Shown: positions 1 to 8,627 of the stretch, piece by piece
Position numbering within the stretch: position 1 is the first letter of the stretch
How the letters are laid out: each line of letters starts with the position of its first letter
DNA from: Actinomadura harenae
Lineage (GTDB): Bacteria > Actinomycetota > Actinomycetes > Streptosporangiales > Streptosporangiaceae
Length of the DNA stretch: 64,000 nucleotides
Assembly (NCBI RefSeq): GCF_003696215.1
Contig: NZ_RFFG01000041.1
Span: 1-64,000 of the forward strand
Reading direction: 5' to 3'
Made by a program: the position numbers and the translations under genes
Notes under the pieces: generated by a model
Database searches by the model: none
What the model saw: the letters and a program-made list of their open reading frames with translations, nothing else
What the model was told of the DNA's origin: nothing

Positions 1-1
1 C

Positions 2-100
2 AACCGCCTGGTCGGCATCCTCCACGGATGCCTCAAAACCCACACCACCTACGACCAGGCAACCGCCTGGTCACACCACCACCACGACCTCGCCGCTTGA
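2..100 (+). CDS. IS110-family transposase, C-terminal end only (cut by window edge)
   Basis: An open frame enters from the left edge and stops at TGA after 32 codons. The peptide begins NRLVGILHGCLKTH and ends in a His-rich tail, which resembles the extreme C-terminus of actinomycete IS110-type (DEDD) transposases. The catalytic parts lie outside the window, so whether the element is intact cannot be judged. IS110 elements lack clear terminal repeats and none is visible after the stop. The next gene ends only 70 bases further on the other strand. Confidence 0.6.
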   Translation, partial: NRLVGILHGCLKTHTTYDQATAWSHHHHDLAA

Positions 101-170
101 CATCCAACCTCCAGGGATGTCTGACCCCGCCCCCGGGACGAAACCCGCACCTACTCCTCGAACCGCCGGA

Positions 171-1343
171 TCAACCCGGCAGCTTCGTGGCGTTCGCAGG
201 CGCCCTATCGACCCACCCGGTCCGAACGACCGCCGACCAGCCCAGCAGGGCCCCCTTCGGAAGCGAAGACCGCCCACCGGTGGAGATGTTCAGCGTGGCG
301 AGCAGCCGGCCCGTGGACGGATCGAACACGATCCCGCTCTCCAGCCGCTCCGGCGTCGGCCCCGGCCCCGGCGCGAACCCCGGCTTAGGCCCCGGACCCT
401 CAACACTGACCTGCACACCGGAACGCCCCAGCGGATCCGTCACCCGCCCGGCCGAGCGGGCATCCGGCAACGCCGCGAGCAACCGGTAAGCAGCCGCACG
501 AACCTGCGCACTGACCGGCTCAACCACCAGCATCCGCCCAACGGTGTTCAGCAGATACTGCGAATCGGTCTCCCAGTCCTGCCGATTCCGCATGTTCGCA
601 TTCGGATGGGCCAGAAGATACCGGCGCAACCCGTCAGGGTCAGCGGGAAGCCTCCCCACCTGCTCCAGCGACCCGTCCGGGAACGACGCATTGAACGCGG
701 TCTCCTCCTGGTGAACCTGCCACGCCGTCGTCTCCGTGTTCAGGTCACGCTTGCCGACATGCCACCGCGACGGAGACCCATCACGCTTCCACGCCGCCTG
801 GTCCCGCGCCTCGGCCGGACGCGCACCGAGCCGCCGGCCGGCCCAATAATGCGTCGTGGTCCCACCGCGACCCGCCTTGGTCTGCGCTTCCGTCCGACGC
901 GGGCCATGGGCGTTCGTCCAGTCCCTGGTCTCCGAAAGCTCCTCAACGACGTACGCGCCGCCCTTGCCCGCGACCTGCGTCCGCTCCCCATTCCTGACCT
1001 GAGTGAACCAGAACGCACTCTGCCTCCCGGACGTCCCAGGCGCCCCCGCAGGCCCCGGCATCCGCGCGGAAGAGTCGGCGGCCGCCAACAGAACCCGCCT
1101 CGCCGACTCCGGCGCGCCCCCGGACCGAGCAGGCCCGTGCCCAGCGGACCCGTCCACCGCCACCAACGCGACCGCCGTCGCCGCAGCGGCCAGACCGACA
1201 CCGACCCCCGACACCATCCAGCGCGTTCGCGGAAGACGCCGACGACCGCCACCCGTGGCCCTGCGACGAGCCTGGGAGACGACACGCGGCGACGGCGGCG
1301 CGGGCTCCCCGAACAACTCACGGACCGACTGCAACTCATCCAC
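171..1343 (-). CDS. CU044_5270-family membrane protein (partner of ECF sigma factor)
   Basis: A 390-residue protein of the kind encoded directly after ECF sigma factors in actinomycetes (CU044_5270 family). A short cytoplasmic N-terminus (about residues 1-40, Arg-rich near its end) is followed by one membrane helix (about 43-65, Ala/Val-rich) and a large external part. By position it would restrain or relay a signal to the sigma factor; the mechanism is not established for the family. The GTG start overlaps the sigma stop (GTGGATGA) and has GGAAGGAG 7 nt upstream, so I prefer it to longer frames that run into the sigma gene. The C-terminal half has a Pro/Gly linker (PGPKPGFAPGPGPTPE). A homologous pair sits at 57.5-59.1 kb. 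Confidence 0.8.
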   Translation of the reverse strand: MDELQSVRELFGEPAPPSPRVVSQARRRATGGGRRRLPRTRWMVSGVGVGLAAAATAVALVAVDGSAGHGPARSGGAPESARRVLLAAADSSARMPGPAGAPGTSGRQSAFWFTQVRNGERTQVAGKGGAYVVEELSETRDWTNAHGPRRTEAQTKAGRGGTTTHYWAGRRLGARPAEARDQAAWKRDGSPSRWHVGKRDLNTETTAWQVHQEETAFNASFPDGSLEQVGRLPADPDGLRRYLLAHPNANMRNRQDWETDSQYLLNTVGRMLVVEPVSAQVRAAAYRLLAALPDARSAGRVTDPLGRSGVQVSVEGPGPKPGFAPGPGPTPERLESGIVFDPSTGRLLATLNISTGGRSSLPKGALLGWSAVVRTGWVDRAPANATKLPG

Positions 1344-2007
1344 TGACGGCTCCTTCCTGAACGAGCATGGGATCGACCCCACCCAGCGCCTCACGCACCT
1401 TCTTCCGCGCCCTGTTGAACCGGGAGCAGACAGTGCCATACGGGACGTCAAGAGCCTGCGCGACCTCCTCATAGCCGAGACCGGCAAGGACCACCAGCAG
1501 AAGCACCTCACGATGCGCCGCCGACAGATCACCGATGGCACGCGCCAGCCGCCCCCGCACCCTCTCAGCGCTCACACGGGTCGCGACCCGCTCGTCATGC
1601 CCGTCGACGACACCGTCGTCACCAAGGCGCCCAAGGGCCCGGAACTTCCTCACCTCCGCACGCCGGTGCTTGGCGACCAGGTTGCTCGCGATGCCGTACA
1701 ACCAGGGCCGCGCACTGTCCCGGGACACCTCGAAGGTCTTCCGGCGGCGGAACGCGACATGGAAGGTCTCGGACGCGATGTCGTCCGCGGCGTCCACGTC
1801 GAGCCGCCGCGCGACATACCGGTGGATCTCCGCGAAGTAGGCGTCGAAGATCTCACCGAACCGCTCGGGCTCACGCCAGGACCGCTCGATCACCGCACCG
1901 TCGTTCCGCCCGAGGCCCGAACCGGCCTCGGACGCCAGATCGGACAGGAGATCGGACACGACCTGGGGAGGCGCATGCGGAGGGGCCGCCACAGGGGGTT
2001 CCTTCAT
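1336..2007 (-). CDS. ECF-type RNA polymerase sigma factor
   Basis: A 223-residue group IV sigma factor. Region 2 lies around residues 45-115 (FGEIFDAYFAEIHRYVARRL, then ADDIASETFHVAFRRR and the RPWLYGIASNLV block). Region 4 is around 145-205 (AAHREVLLLVVLAGLGYEEV, then VPYGTVCSRFNRARKK). A roughly 45-residue N-terminal extension precedes region 2. It is translationally coupled to the downstream CU044_5270 membrane protein, the expected partner. The ATG has only a weak GAGG 7 nt upstream. Its closest relative in the window is the sigma factor at 57545, which shares the YADVHRYVA/RPWLFGIATNLI pattern. Confidence 0.9.
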   Translation of the reverse strand: MKEPPVAAPPHAPPQVVSDLLSDLASEAGSGLGRNDGAVIERSWREPERFGEIFDAYFAEIHRYVARRLDVDAADDIASETFHVAFRRRKTFEVSRDSARPWLYGIASNLVAKHRRAEVRKFRALGRLGDDGVVDGHDERVATRVSAERVRGRLARAIGDLSAAHREVLLLVVLAGLGYEEVAQALDVPYGTVCSRFNRARKKVREALGGVDPMLVQEGAVSG

Positions 2008-2203
2008 CTATGCCTCGTCTCGGATATGGAGGATGGTCACCTCCTCTCCCCCGAAGGCCACGGTGCCCTTCCATCGCCGCTTCCACCGCATCCTGGCGTT
2101 GCGGCTACAATTAGTGGTGCTCTGGTTACTTTATGAGGTTGCCGGGTATCTGTCGGAAGAACGGTCCCAAGGGGGGACCGAGTGCAGAACGGGAGCTTCT
2201 GTC

Positions 2204-2470
2204 ATGATCAAGGCCACGATCCTGACCGCCGGCGCGGCCGCGGCGATCTTCGGCGCCCTGATGGCCACCCCGGCCCAGGCAGCGCCGATGACCAGCCACG
2301 CCAGCTCCAACCGGGGCGGCCCCTGCGAGAACTCCTCGGGCGACGGCGGTCTGCTCGGGCTCGGCCTTCTCAACTTCCAGCAGAACGACTGCGACATCTA
2401 CTACGGCGGCGGCGGCGACTATTACGGCGGCCGCCACCACCACTGGGGCCACTGGGGCGACTGGGACTAA
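2204..2470 (+). CDS. Small secreted Gly/Tyr/His-rich protein
   Basis: An 88-residue protein with a clear signal peptide (MIKATILTAGAAAAIFGALM, cleavage expected after PAQA near residue 26). The mature part has two cysteines (in GGPCENSSG and NDCDIYY) that could form one disulfide. It ends in a low-complexity tail of Gly, Tyr, His and Trp (YYGGGGDYYGG, then HHHWGHWGDWD), which might bind metal. A hairpin (CGGTCCC/GGGACCG, 2162-2180) sits in the leader and a strong terminator follows at 2556. I do not recognise the family; the layout resembles small actinomycete surface proteins, but this is not a chaplin. Confidence 0.7.
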   Translation: MIKATILTAGAAAAIFGALMATPAQAAPMTSHASSNRGGPCENSSGDGGLLGLGLLNFQQNDCDIYYGGGGDYYGGRHHHWGHWGDWD

Positions 2471-2555
2471 GAAGTAGCCCTCGCCGACTCGACGGACGAC
2501 ACGCGTCCGGCGCCAGTGCGACCTTCACTGATCCGATCTGACCAGTGAAGCGTCC

Positions 2556-2581
2556 AGGCCCAACGGTTCACCGTTGGGCCT
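2556..2581. terminator. Hairpin terminator between convergent genes
   Basis: An 11-bp perfect stem AGGCCCAACGG / CCGTTGGGCCT with a TTCA loop. It lies between the secreted protein gene (+) and the hemolysin III gene (-), which converge, so it probably serves both. There is no U-tract, as is usual in actinomycetes. Confidence 0.8.
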
Positions 2582-2638
2582 GTCGCATGCGCGGAAACGA
2601 CCTGACTCGCACCAGGGACGAACCCGGCCGCGCCGGGA

Positions 2639-3307
2639 TCAGACGGCGCCGGCGCGGTAGACCACGAACGACACCGCGATGTACTGCAGCACGTACGCCG
2701 CCACCGTCAAGGCGTGGAACACCTCATGGAAACCGAACCAGCGCGGCGACGGATCCGGACGGCGCAGCCCGTAGACCAGCCCGCCCACGCTGTACAGGAC
2801 GCCACCGAGCGCGACCAAGGCGGCCACACCCACACCGGTTCCCTTGATGAACTGCGGCACGAAGAACGCCGCGACCCATCCAAGGCCGATGTACAGCGCC
2901 GTGTACAGCCAGCGCGGCGCGCGCACCCACAGCACCCGGAACAGGACGCCCGCGATCGCGCCCGCCCACACCACCGACAGCACCAGCGCGCGGGCCGCAC
3001 CATGAAGGATCAGGTAGGCGAACGGCGTGTAGGTACCCGCGATGATGAGGTAGATGTTCGCGTGGTCGAACCGGCGCAGCACGTCCTGGACCCGCTCGGA
3101 CCAGCGGCCGCGGTGGTAGGCCGCGGAAACCCCGAACAGCAGCGTCGAGGTCAGTGTGTAGACCGCCGCGCACACCCGGGCCGGCAGCGTGGGACCCAAC
3201 GCGACCAGCGCGATCCCCGCGAGCAGGGCCAGCGGGAACGTCCCCGCATGCAGCCAGCCACGCAGTTTCGGCTTGACCGCTCCGGCGATCTCGACCGCAC
3301 GACGCAT
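2639..3307 (-). CDS. Hemolysin III / PAQR-family integral membrane protein
   Basis: A 222-residue protein with seven predicted membrane helices. The family hallmarks are present: SAAYHRGRW after helix 2, the FDHANIYLIIAGTYTP block, and FGFHEVFHALT near the C-terminus. The His/Asp/Ser residues in these blocks are the metal-binding or hydrolase-like core of the PAQR superfamily. Despite the name, bacterial members are usually linked to membrane lipid homeostasis rather than haemolysis. GGGGGAGGG lies 4 nt before the ATG. A set of three alternating inverted repeats (3386-3417) lies 79 bp upstream and is a likely regulator site. Confidence 0.9.
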   Translation of the reverse strand: MRRAVEIAGAVKPKLRGWLHAGTFPLALLAGIALVALGPTLPARVCAAVYTLTSTLLFGVSAAYHRGRWSERVQDVLRRFDHANIYLIIAGTYTPFAYLILHGAARALVLSVVWAGAIAGVLFRVLWVRAPRWLYTALYIGLGWVAAFFVPQFIKGTGVGVAALVALGGVLYSVGGLVYGLRRPDPSPRWFGFHEVFHALTVAAYVLQYIAVSFVVYRAGAV

Positions 3308-3385
3308 CGCACCCTCCCCCTCGAGGTTCGGACGGCGCGCCGCCGGGATCTCCCGGACGGGCCCGCCCGATTTGTGGTTACGGAA

Positions 3386-3417
3386 CCGTAGGTTCTCAAC
3401 CTACGGCACCGTAGGTT
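3386..3417. promoter_or_regulatory. Triple CCGTAGGTT/AACCTACGG operator-like repeat
   Basis: CCGTAGGTT (3386-3394), AACCTACGG (3398-3406) and CCGTAGGTT (3409-3417) alternate in orientation with 3-bp and 2-bp spacers, so each neighbouring pair forms a 9-bp inverted repeat. This looks like a TetR-type operator able to hold two dimers. It lies between the divergent hemolysin III and LLM oxidoreductase genes; no regulator gene is adjacent. Confidence 0.6.
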
Positions 3418-3603
3418 TCTACGCGGGACGTCCTGGAGTGAATCGTGGCACATCGCGATGAATAGCGCCCCCGAGGTGCGACAGGAGAGGAACCTTTCGC
3501 AATGATCCCGGGAGGCGGCCGCCCACAGGCGCGCGCCTTGACGTTGTAAGGTTCGGACCGGGACGGCAGGAGAACCACGCCGTCCCCGCGACAGGAGGAC
3601 GCC

Positions 3604-4518
3604 ATGCAGATCGGGTTCGCCGTGCCGGTCTCGGGAGCCTGGGCCACGCCCGCCAACCAGGTGGAGGTCGCCCGGCGCGCCGAGGACCTCGGCTACCACT
3701 CCCTCTGGACGCTCCAGCGGCTGCTCAATCCCGCCGACTCCACCGACCTGACCTACCGCGACGTCCCCGACCCGCTGGTGACGCTCGCCTACCTCGCCGG
3801 GCTGACCGAACGGATCCGGCTCGGCGTCGCGATCGTCAACCTGCCGTTCGTCGCTCCCCCGCTGCTGGCCAAGCAGGCCGCCACGCTCGACCACGTCTCC
3901 GGCGGACGCCTCGACCTCGGCCTCGGCACCGGCTGGATGCCCGCCGAGTTCGCCGCCGCCGGAACCCCGATGGCCCGCCGCGGCGCCCGCGCCGACGAGT
4001 TCCTCGCTGTGCTGCGCACCCTCTGGACGGACGAGGTCAGCGAGTTCCACGGCGAGTTCTACGACTTCCCGCCCGTGGTCATGGAGCCCAAGCCCGTCCA
4101 GAAGCCGGGGCCGCCGGTGCTGCTCGGCGGCGGCGCCGAGGGCGCGCTGCGCCGCGCCGGACGGCTCGCCGCGGGCTGGGTCAGCTCGAGCCGTGCCGAC
4201 CTCGGGGACCTCGGACGCTCGATCGGGATCGTCCGCGAGGCCGCCGAGCAGGCGGGACGCGACCCGGGCGCGCTGCGGTTCGTGTGCCGCGGGGCGGTGC
4301 GGATCCACGCCGACGCCGCGTCCGCGCCGGACCGTCCGCCGCTCACCGGCACCATCGGCCAGGTCCGCGACGACTTCGGCCTGCTCGCGGAGCAGGGCGT
4401 CACCGAGCTGTTCGTCGACCTGAACTTCGACGCCCGGCTCACCGGCCCGGACGCCGACCCCGCCGCGTCCATGGACCGCGCCCGCGAGGCCCTCGAGGCG
4501 TTCGCCCCCAAGCCCTGA
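3604..4518 (+). CDS. LLM-class F420-dependent oxidoreductase
   Basis: A 304-residue luciferase-like monooxygenase-fold protein. It starts QIGFAVPVSGAWATP, contains the family blocks RIRLGVAIVNLPF, ATLDHVSGGRLDLGLGTGW and EFHGEFYDFPPV, and ends with a TIM-barrel segment (GTIGQVRDDFGLLAEQGVTE). The family reduces or oxidises varied substrates with F420 (or FMN) as hydride carrier; the substrate cannot be read from sequence. ACAGGAGGAC lies 4 nt before the ATG. It is a single gene, with the Lrp regulator convergent downstream and the hemolysin III gene divergent upstream. Confidence 0.88.
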   Translation: MQIGFAVPVSGAWATPANQVEVARRAEDLGYHSLWTLQRLLNPADSTDLTYRDVPDPLVTLAYLAGLTERIRLGVAIVNLPFVAPPLLAKQAATLDHVSGGRLDLGLGTGWMPAEFAAAGTPMARRGARADEFLAVLRTLWTDEVSEFHGEFYDFPPVVMEPKPVQKPGPPVLLGGGAEGALRRAGRLAAGWVSSSRADLGDLGRSIGIVREAAEQAGRDPGALRFVCRGAVRIHADAASAPDRPPLTGTIGQVRDDFGLLAEQGVTELFVDLNFDARLTGPDADPAASMDRAREALEAFAPKP

Positions 4519-4569
4519 CGCACAGGCCCCGGCCCGAACGCCCTGGCACTCGCCGCGCCGCGGCGGGTG

Positions 4570-5010
4570 TCACAGGGAGGGGCGGCGGCCCTCCCAGGGG
4601 GTGCTGAGGCAGACGGTGGTGCGGGTCGCGACGTTCGCGGCGGCGCGGATCTTCTGGAGGAGCTCCTCCAGCTCGTTCGGCGAGGCCACCCGGACCTTCA
4701 GGATGTAGCTCTCGTCGCCCGCCACCGAGTGGCACGCCTCGATCGCGCTCAGGTGGGCGAGCCGGTCGGGCGCGTCGTCGGGGGCCGCCGGGTCGATCGG
4801 CTTGATGGAGATGAACGCGGTCATCGGCAGCCCGGCCTGCTCGTGGTCGAGCTGCACGGTGAAGCCGCGGATCGCGCCGCGGCGCTGCAGCCGGCGCACC
4901 CGCTGGTGCACCGCCGACACCGACAGCCCCGTCTCCTTGGCCAGGTCGGTGAAGCTCATCCGGCCGTCGTCGGCCAGCAGGCCGAGGATCTGGCGATCGA
5001 TATCCTCCAC
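4570..5010 (-). CDS. Lrp/AsnC-family transcriptional regulator
   Basis: A 146-residue protein of usual family length. An N-terminal winged helix (residues 1-60; DRQILGLLADDGRMSFTDLA, then SAVHQRVRRLQRRGAI) precedes a RAM/AsnC ligand domain (about 65-140; HSVAGDESYILKVRV). Such proteins sense amino acids or related metabolites. The GTG start has no Shine-Dalgarno but carries TAGATT 6 nt upstream, so the mRNA is probably leaderless. The next gene on the same strand (LacI) lies 116 bp upstream, so this appears to be its own transcript. The target is unknown. Confidence 0.9.
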   Translation of the reverse strand: MEDIDRQILGLLADDGRMSFTDLAKETGLSVSAVHQRVRRLQRRGAIRGFTVQLDHEQAGLPMTAFISIKPIDPAAPDDAPDRLAHLSAIEACHSVAGDESYILKVRVASPNELEELLQKIRAAANVATRTTVCLSTPWEGRRPSL

Positions 5011-5126
5011 CGGACGAATCTAGCGCGCCCGCCGACCGCGGCGCGATCCGATACCCCTCCGGAACGGTCCATCCGGGGAGGTCCGGCCCTGCGCGGGCGG
5101 ATCCGTCGCCCGGATCACGACCCGAC

Positions 5127-6161
5127 TCAGTGGCGGGCGCGGTCGCGGCGGGACGGTGCCGGGCCGCAGGAGCCGCGGACGATCAGCTCGGTCGGCAGCA
5201 GCACCGGCCCGGCCGGCCCGCGCCGGGCGGTGCCGCGCGCGGCGAGCTCGCAGGCGCGGTAGCCGAGGTCGCGGGCGGGACGGTTCACGGCGGTCAGCGG
5301 CGGGTCGGCCAGCTCGGCCCAGGCGATGTCGTCCACCATCGCGATCGACAGGTCCGCCGGGACGCGCAGGTCCAGTTCGCGGGCGACGAGCACGGCGGCC
5401 TCCCCCGGCAGGTGCCCGGACGCCAGGACGGCGGTCAGGTCGGCGCGGCGCTGCATCAGCCCGGCCGCGGCGGCGTAGGCGCTGTCCCGGGTGGGGCGGG
5501 CGCGGGCGACGAGGTCCTCGTCGACCGGGACGCCGAGGGCGGCGAGCGCGGCGCGGAAGGCGTCCTCGCGCACGTCGGGCGGGGTGCCGGGCGCGGGCGC
5601 GCCGAGGAATCCGATGCGCCGGTGCCCGAGTCCGACCAGGTACTCGGCGGCCGAGCGGATCCCGGCCGCGTCGTCGGCGAGCACCGCGGGGACCTTCCCG
5701 GCCCAGGACCGGCAGGACGGCACGCGGCCGACGTACACCAGCGGCACGCCGGTGCGGCCGAACCCGGTCCACGGGTCGGCGACGCCGGACGGCATCGCGA
5801 TCACGCCGTCCACGCGCTGCTCGGCGAAGCGGTCCGCGATCTCGGCCTCGCGGGCCGGGTCGCCGAGCGTCGCGTCGAGCAGGACGTGCTGCCCGAGGCT
5901 GCGGGCGCACTCCAGGACGCCCGCGACGACCTCGGCGCAGAACGGGTCGCTGACGTCGGGGACGGCGAGGCCGAGGCCGCCGGTGCGGCGGGTCTTGAGG
6001 CTGCGGCCGACGGCGCTCGGCCGGTAGTCCAGGTCGCCCGCGACGGCGAGCACGCGCTCGCGGGTCGCGGCGCTGACCGAGCCGGTGCCGGAGAACACGC
6101 GCGAGACGGTCGCGATGCCGACCCCGGCCGCCGCCGCCACGTCCTTGATCGTCGTCGCCAC
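5127..6161 (-). CDS. LacI-family transcriptional repressor
   Basis: A 344-residue protein. The N-terminal helix-turn-helix and hinge ([20 protein letters not shown], then [15 protein letters not shown]) precede a periplasmic-binding-like effector domain of the sugar-sensing type. I place the start at GTG 6161 because GGGGGAGAGGG lies 5 nt upstream and the HTH begins right after it; a longer frame would only add 17 residues with no homology. It is divergent from an ABC ATPase gene, and two perfect palindromes (6235, 6299) lie between them. It most likely represses that gene and itself, with a sugar or sugar phosphate as inducer (inference). Confidence 0.92.
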   Translation of the reverse strand: MATTIKDVAAAAGVGIATVSRVFSGTGSVSAATRERVLAVAGDLDYRPSAVGRSLKTRRTGGLGLAVPDVSDPFCAEVVAGVLECARSLGQHVLLDATLGDPAREAEIADRFAEQRVDGVIAMPSGVADPWTGFGRTGVPLVYVGRVPSCRSWAGKVPAVLADDAAGIRSAAEYLVGLGHRRIGFLGAPAPGTPPDVREDAFRAALAALGVPVDEDLVARARPTRDSAYAAAAGLMQRRADLTAVLASGHLPGEAAVLVARELDLRVPADLSIAMVDDIAWAELADPPLTAVNRPARDLGYRACELAARGTARRGPAGPVLLPTELIVRGSCGPAPSRRDRARH

Positions 6162-6234
6162 CGCGTCCCTCTCCCCCGCCGGTCCGGGCCCCGCGTGCCC
6201 GGCTCGCCCCATGCTGCCACGAACGACCCTTTTC

Positions 6235-6248
6235 TGGAAACGTTTCCA
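6235..6248. promoter_or_regulatory. LacI operator O1 (TGGAAACGTTTCCA)
   Basis: A perfect 14-bp palindrome with the central CG typical of LacI/GalR operators, 73 bp upstream of the repressor start and 79 bp upstream of the ABC ATPase start. It is identical in all 14 bases to the second site at 6299. Confidence 0.85.
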
Positions 6249-6298
6249 TGATGTTCAATCCGATTCCAACCTCGAAAGCCCAGGTGGCCAAGGGGTAG

Positions 6299-6312
6299 TG
6301 GAAACGTTTCCA
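6299..6312. promoter_or_regulatory. LacI operator O2 (TGGAAACGTTTCCA)
   Basis: Second copy of the same palindrome, starting 64 bp after the first (about six helical turns). It ends 15 bp before the ATPase start codon, so a bound repressor would block initiation or early transcription directly. The spacing would also suit looping between two dimers. Confidence 0.85.
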
Positions 6313-6327
6313 ATGAAGGGGGCCGGG

Positions 6328-7578
<1,251 letters not shown>

Positions 7579-7613
7579 CGGTCGGCCTGACGGTCCGGCC
7601 TGACACACGGCCC

Positions 7614-7660
7614 CGAACGGCCGTCCGCCTCCCCTTTCCGAGGGGGCGGGCGGCCGTTCG
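7614..7660 (+). terminator. Terminator of the ABC ATPase gene
   Basis: A long GC-rich hairpin: CGAACGGCCG at 7614 pairs with CGGCCGTTCG ending at 7660, and the inner GC-rich bases also pair with minor G-U pairs and slippage around a short loop. It begins 36 bp after the stop codon. Confidence 0.75.
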
Positions 7661-7777
7661 CCGTTCCGCGCACGATCGAAGTAGCAGGCCGGTGGCGCAC
7701 CCCGCCCCCTTGCGCCCGCCGCCGCGACGGCCAAGGATGGAGAATCGATCACCCGAGCCCGGACAGGAAGGCGGCCC

Positions 7778-8611
7778 GTGCCCGGCACCCTGCTCGCCAT
7801 CAGTGACCTGCACGTCGGCCACGCCTCGAACCGTGAGCACCTGGCGGCGCTCGAACCACGCGACCCGGACGACTGGCTGATCGTCGCGGGCGACGTCGCC
7901 GAGCGCGCCGACGACATCGCCTGGGCCCTCGGCACCCTCGCCGAGCGGTACGCCAAGGTGGTGTGGGCGCCCGGCAACCACGAGCTGTGGACGCCCCGCA
8001 ACGACCCCGACCAGCGGCGCGGCGAGGAGCGGTACCTGCACCTAGTCGAGGTGTGCCGGGAGCTCGGCGTCCACACGCCCGAGGACCCGTACCCGGTGTG
8101 GCGGGGCGCGGGCGGCCCGGTGCAGCTGGTGCCGCTGTTCCTGCTGTACGACTACAGCTTCCGGCCGGACGGGGCGTCCACCAAGGACGAGGCCCTGGAG
8201 ATCGCCTACCGGTCCGGGATCGTCTGCACCGACGAGTACCTGCTGCACCCCGACCCGTACCCGACGCGGGACGCGTGGTGCCGGGCCCGGCTCGCCTACA
8301 CCGAGGACCGGCTCGCGAACCGCGGCAGCGACCTGCCGACCGTCCTCATCAGCCACTGGCCGCTCGTCCGGGAGCCGACCCGGGTGCTGCGCTACCCCGA
8401 GTTCGCGCAGTGGTGCGGGACGGACCGGACGGCCGACTGGCACCTGAAGTACGAGGCGGCCGCCGTCGTGTACGGCCACCTGCACATCCCCCGGACGACC
8501 GTGTACGACGGCGTCCGGTTCGAGGAGGTGTCGGTGGGCTACCCGCGCGAGTGGAAGAGGCGCGGCGGGCCCGCCGGGCCGCGCCCGGTGTTCCCCGCCG
8601 CGGCCTCCTGA
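7778..8611 (+). CDS. Metallophosphoesterase (calcineurin-like)
   Basis: A 277-residue protein with the metallophosphoesterase motifs in order: SDLHVGH (residues 9-15), GDVAE, GNHELW, a late SHWPL and GHLH. These supply the dinuclear metal ligands. The substrate (nucleotide, phosphodiester or protein) cannot be told. The start is GTG with AGGAAGG 6 nt upstream. It stands alone: it follows a terminator and converges with the ferredoxin reductase gene, whose stop is 16 bp away. Confidence 0.85.
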   Translation: MPGTLLAISDLHVGHASNREHLAALEPRDPDDWLIVAGDVAERADDIAWALGTLAERYAKVVWAPGNHELWTPRNDPDQRRGEERYLHLVEVCRELGVHTPEDPYPVWRGAGGPVQLVPLFLLYDYSFRPDGASTKDEALEIAYRSGIVCTDEYLLHPDPYPTRDAWCRARLAYTEDRLANRGSDLPTVLISHWPLVREPTRVLRYPEFAQWCGTDRTADWHLKYEAAAVVYGHLHIPRTTVYDGVRFEEVSVGYPREWKRRGGPAGPRPVFPAAAS

Positions 8612-8627
8612 CCGGCGCGGGCCGCCG

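Noticed and set aside
1-72. 13-bp direct repeat CAACCGCCTGGTC at 1-13 and 60-72 as an IS end or target duplication
   Set aside because: Both copies lie inside the transposase coding end and encode different frames; no element boundary fits.
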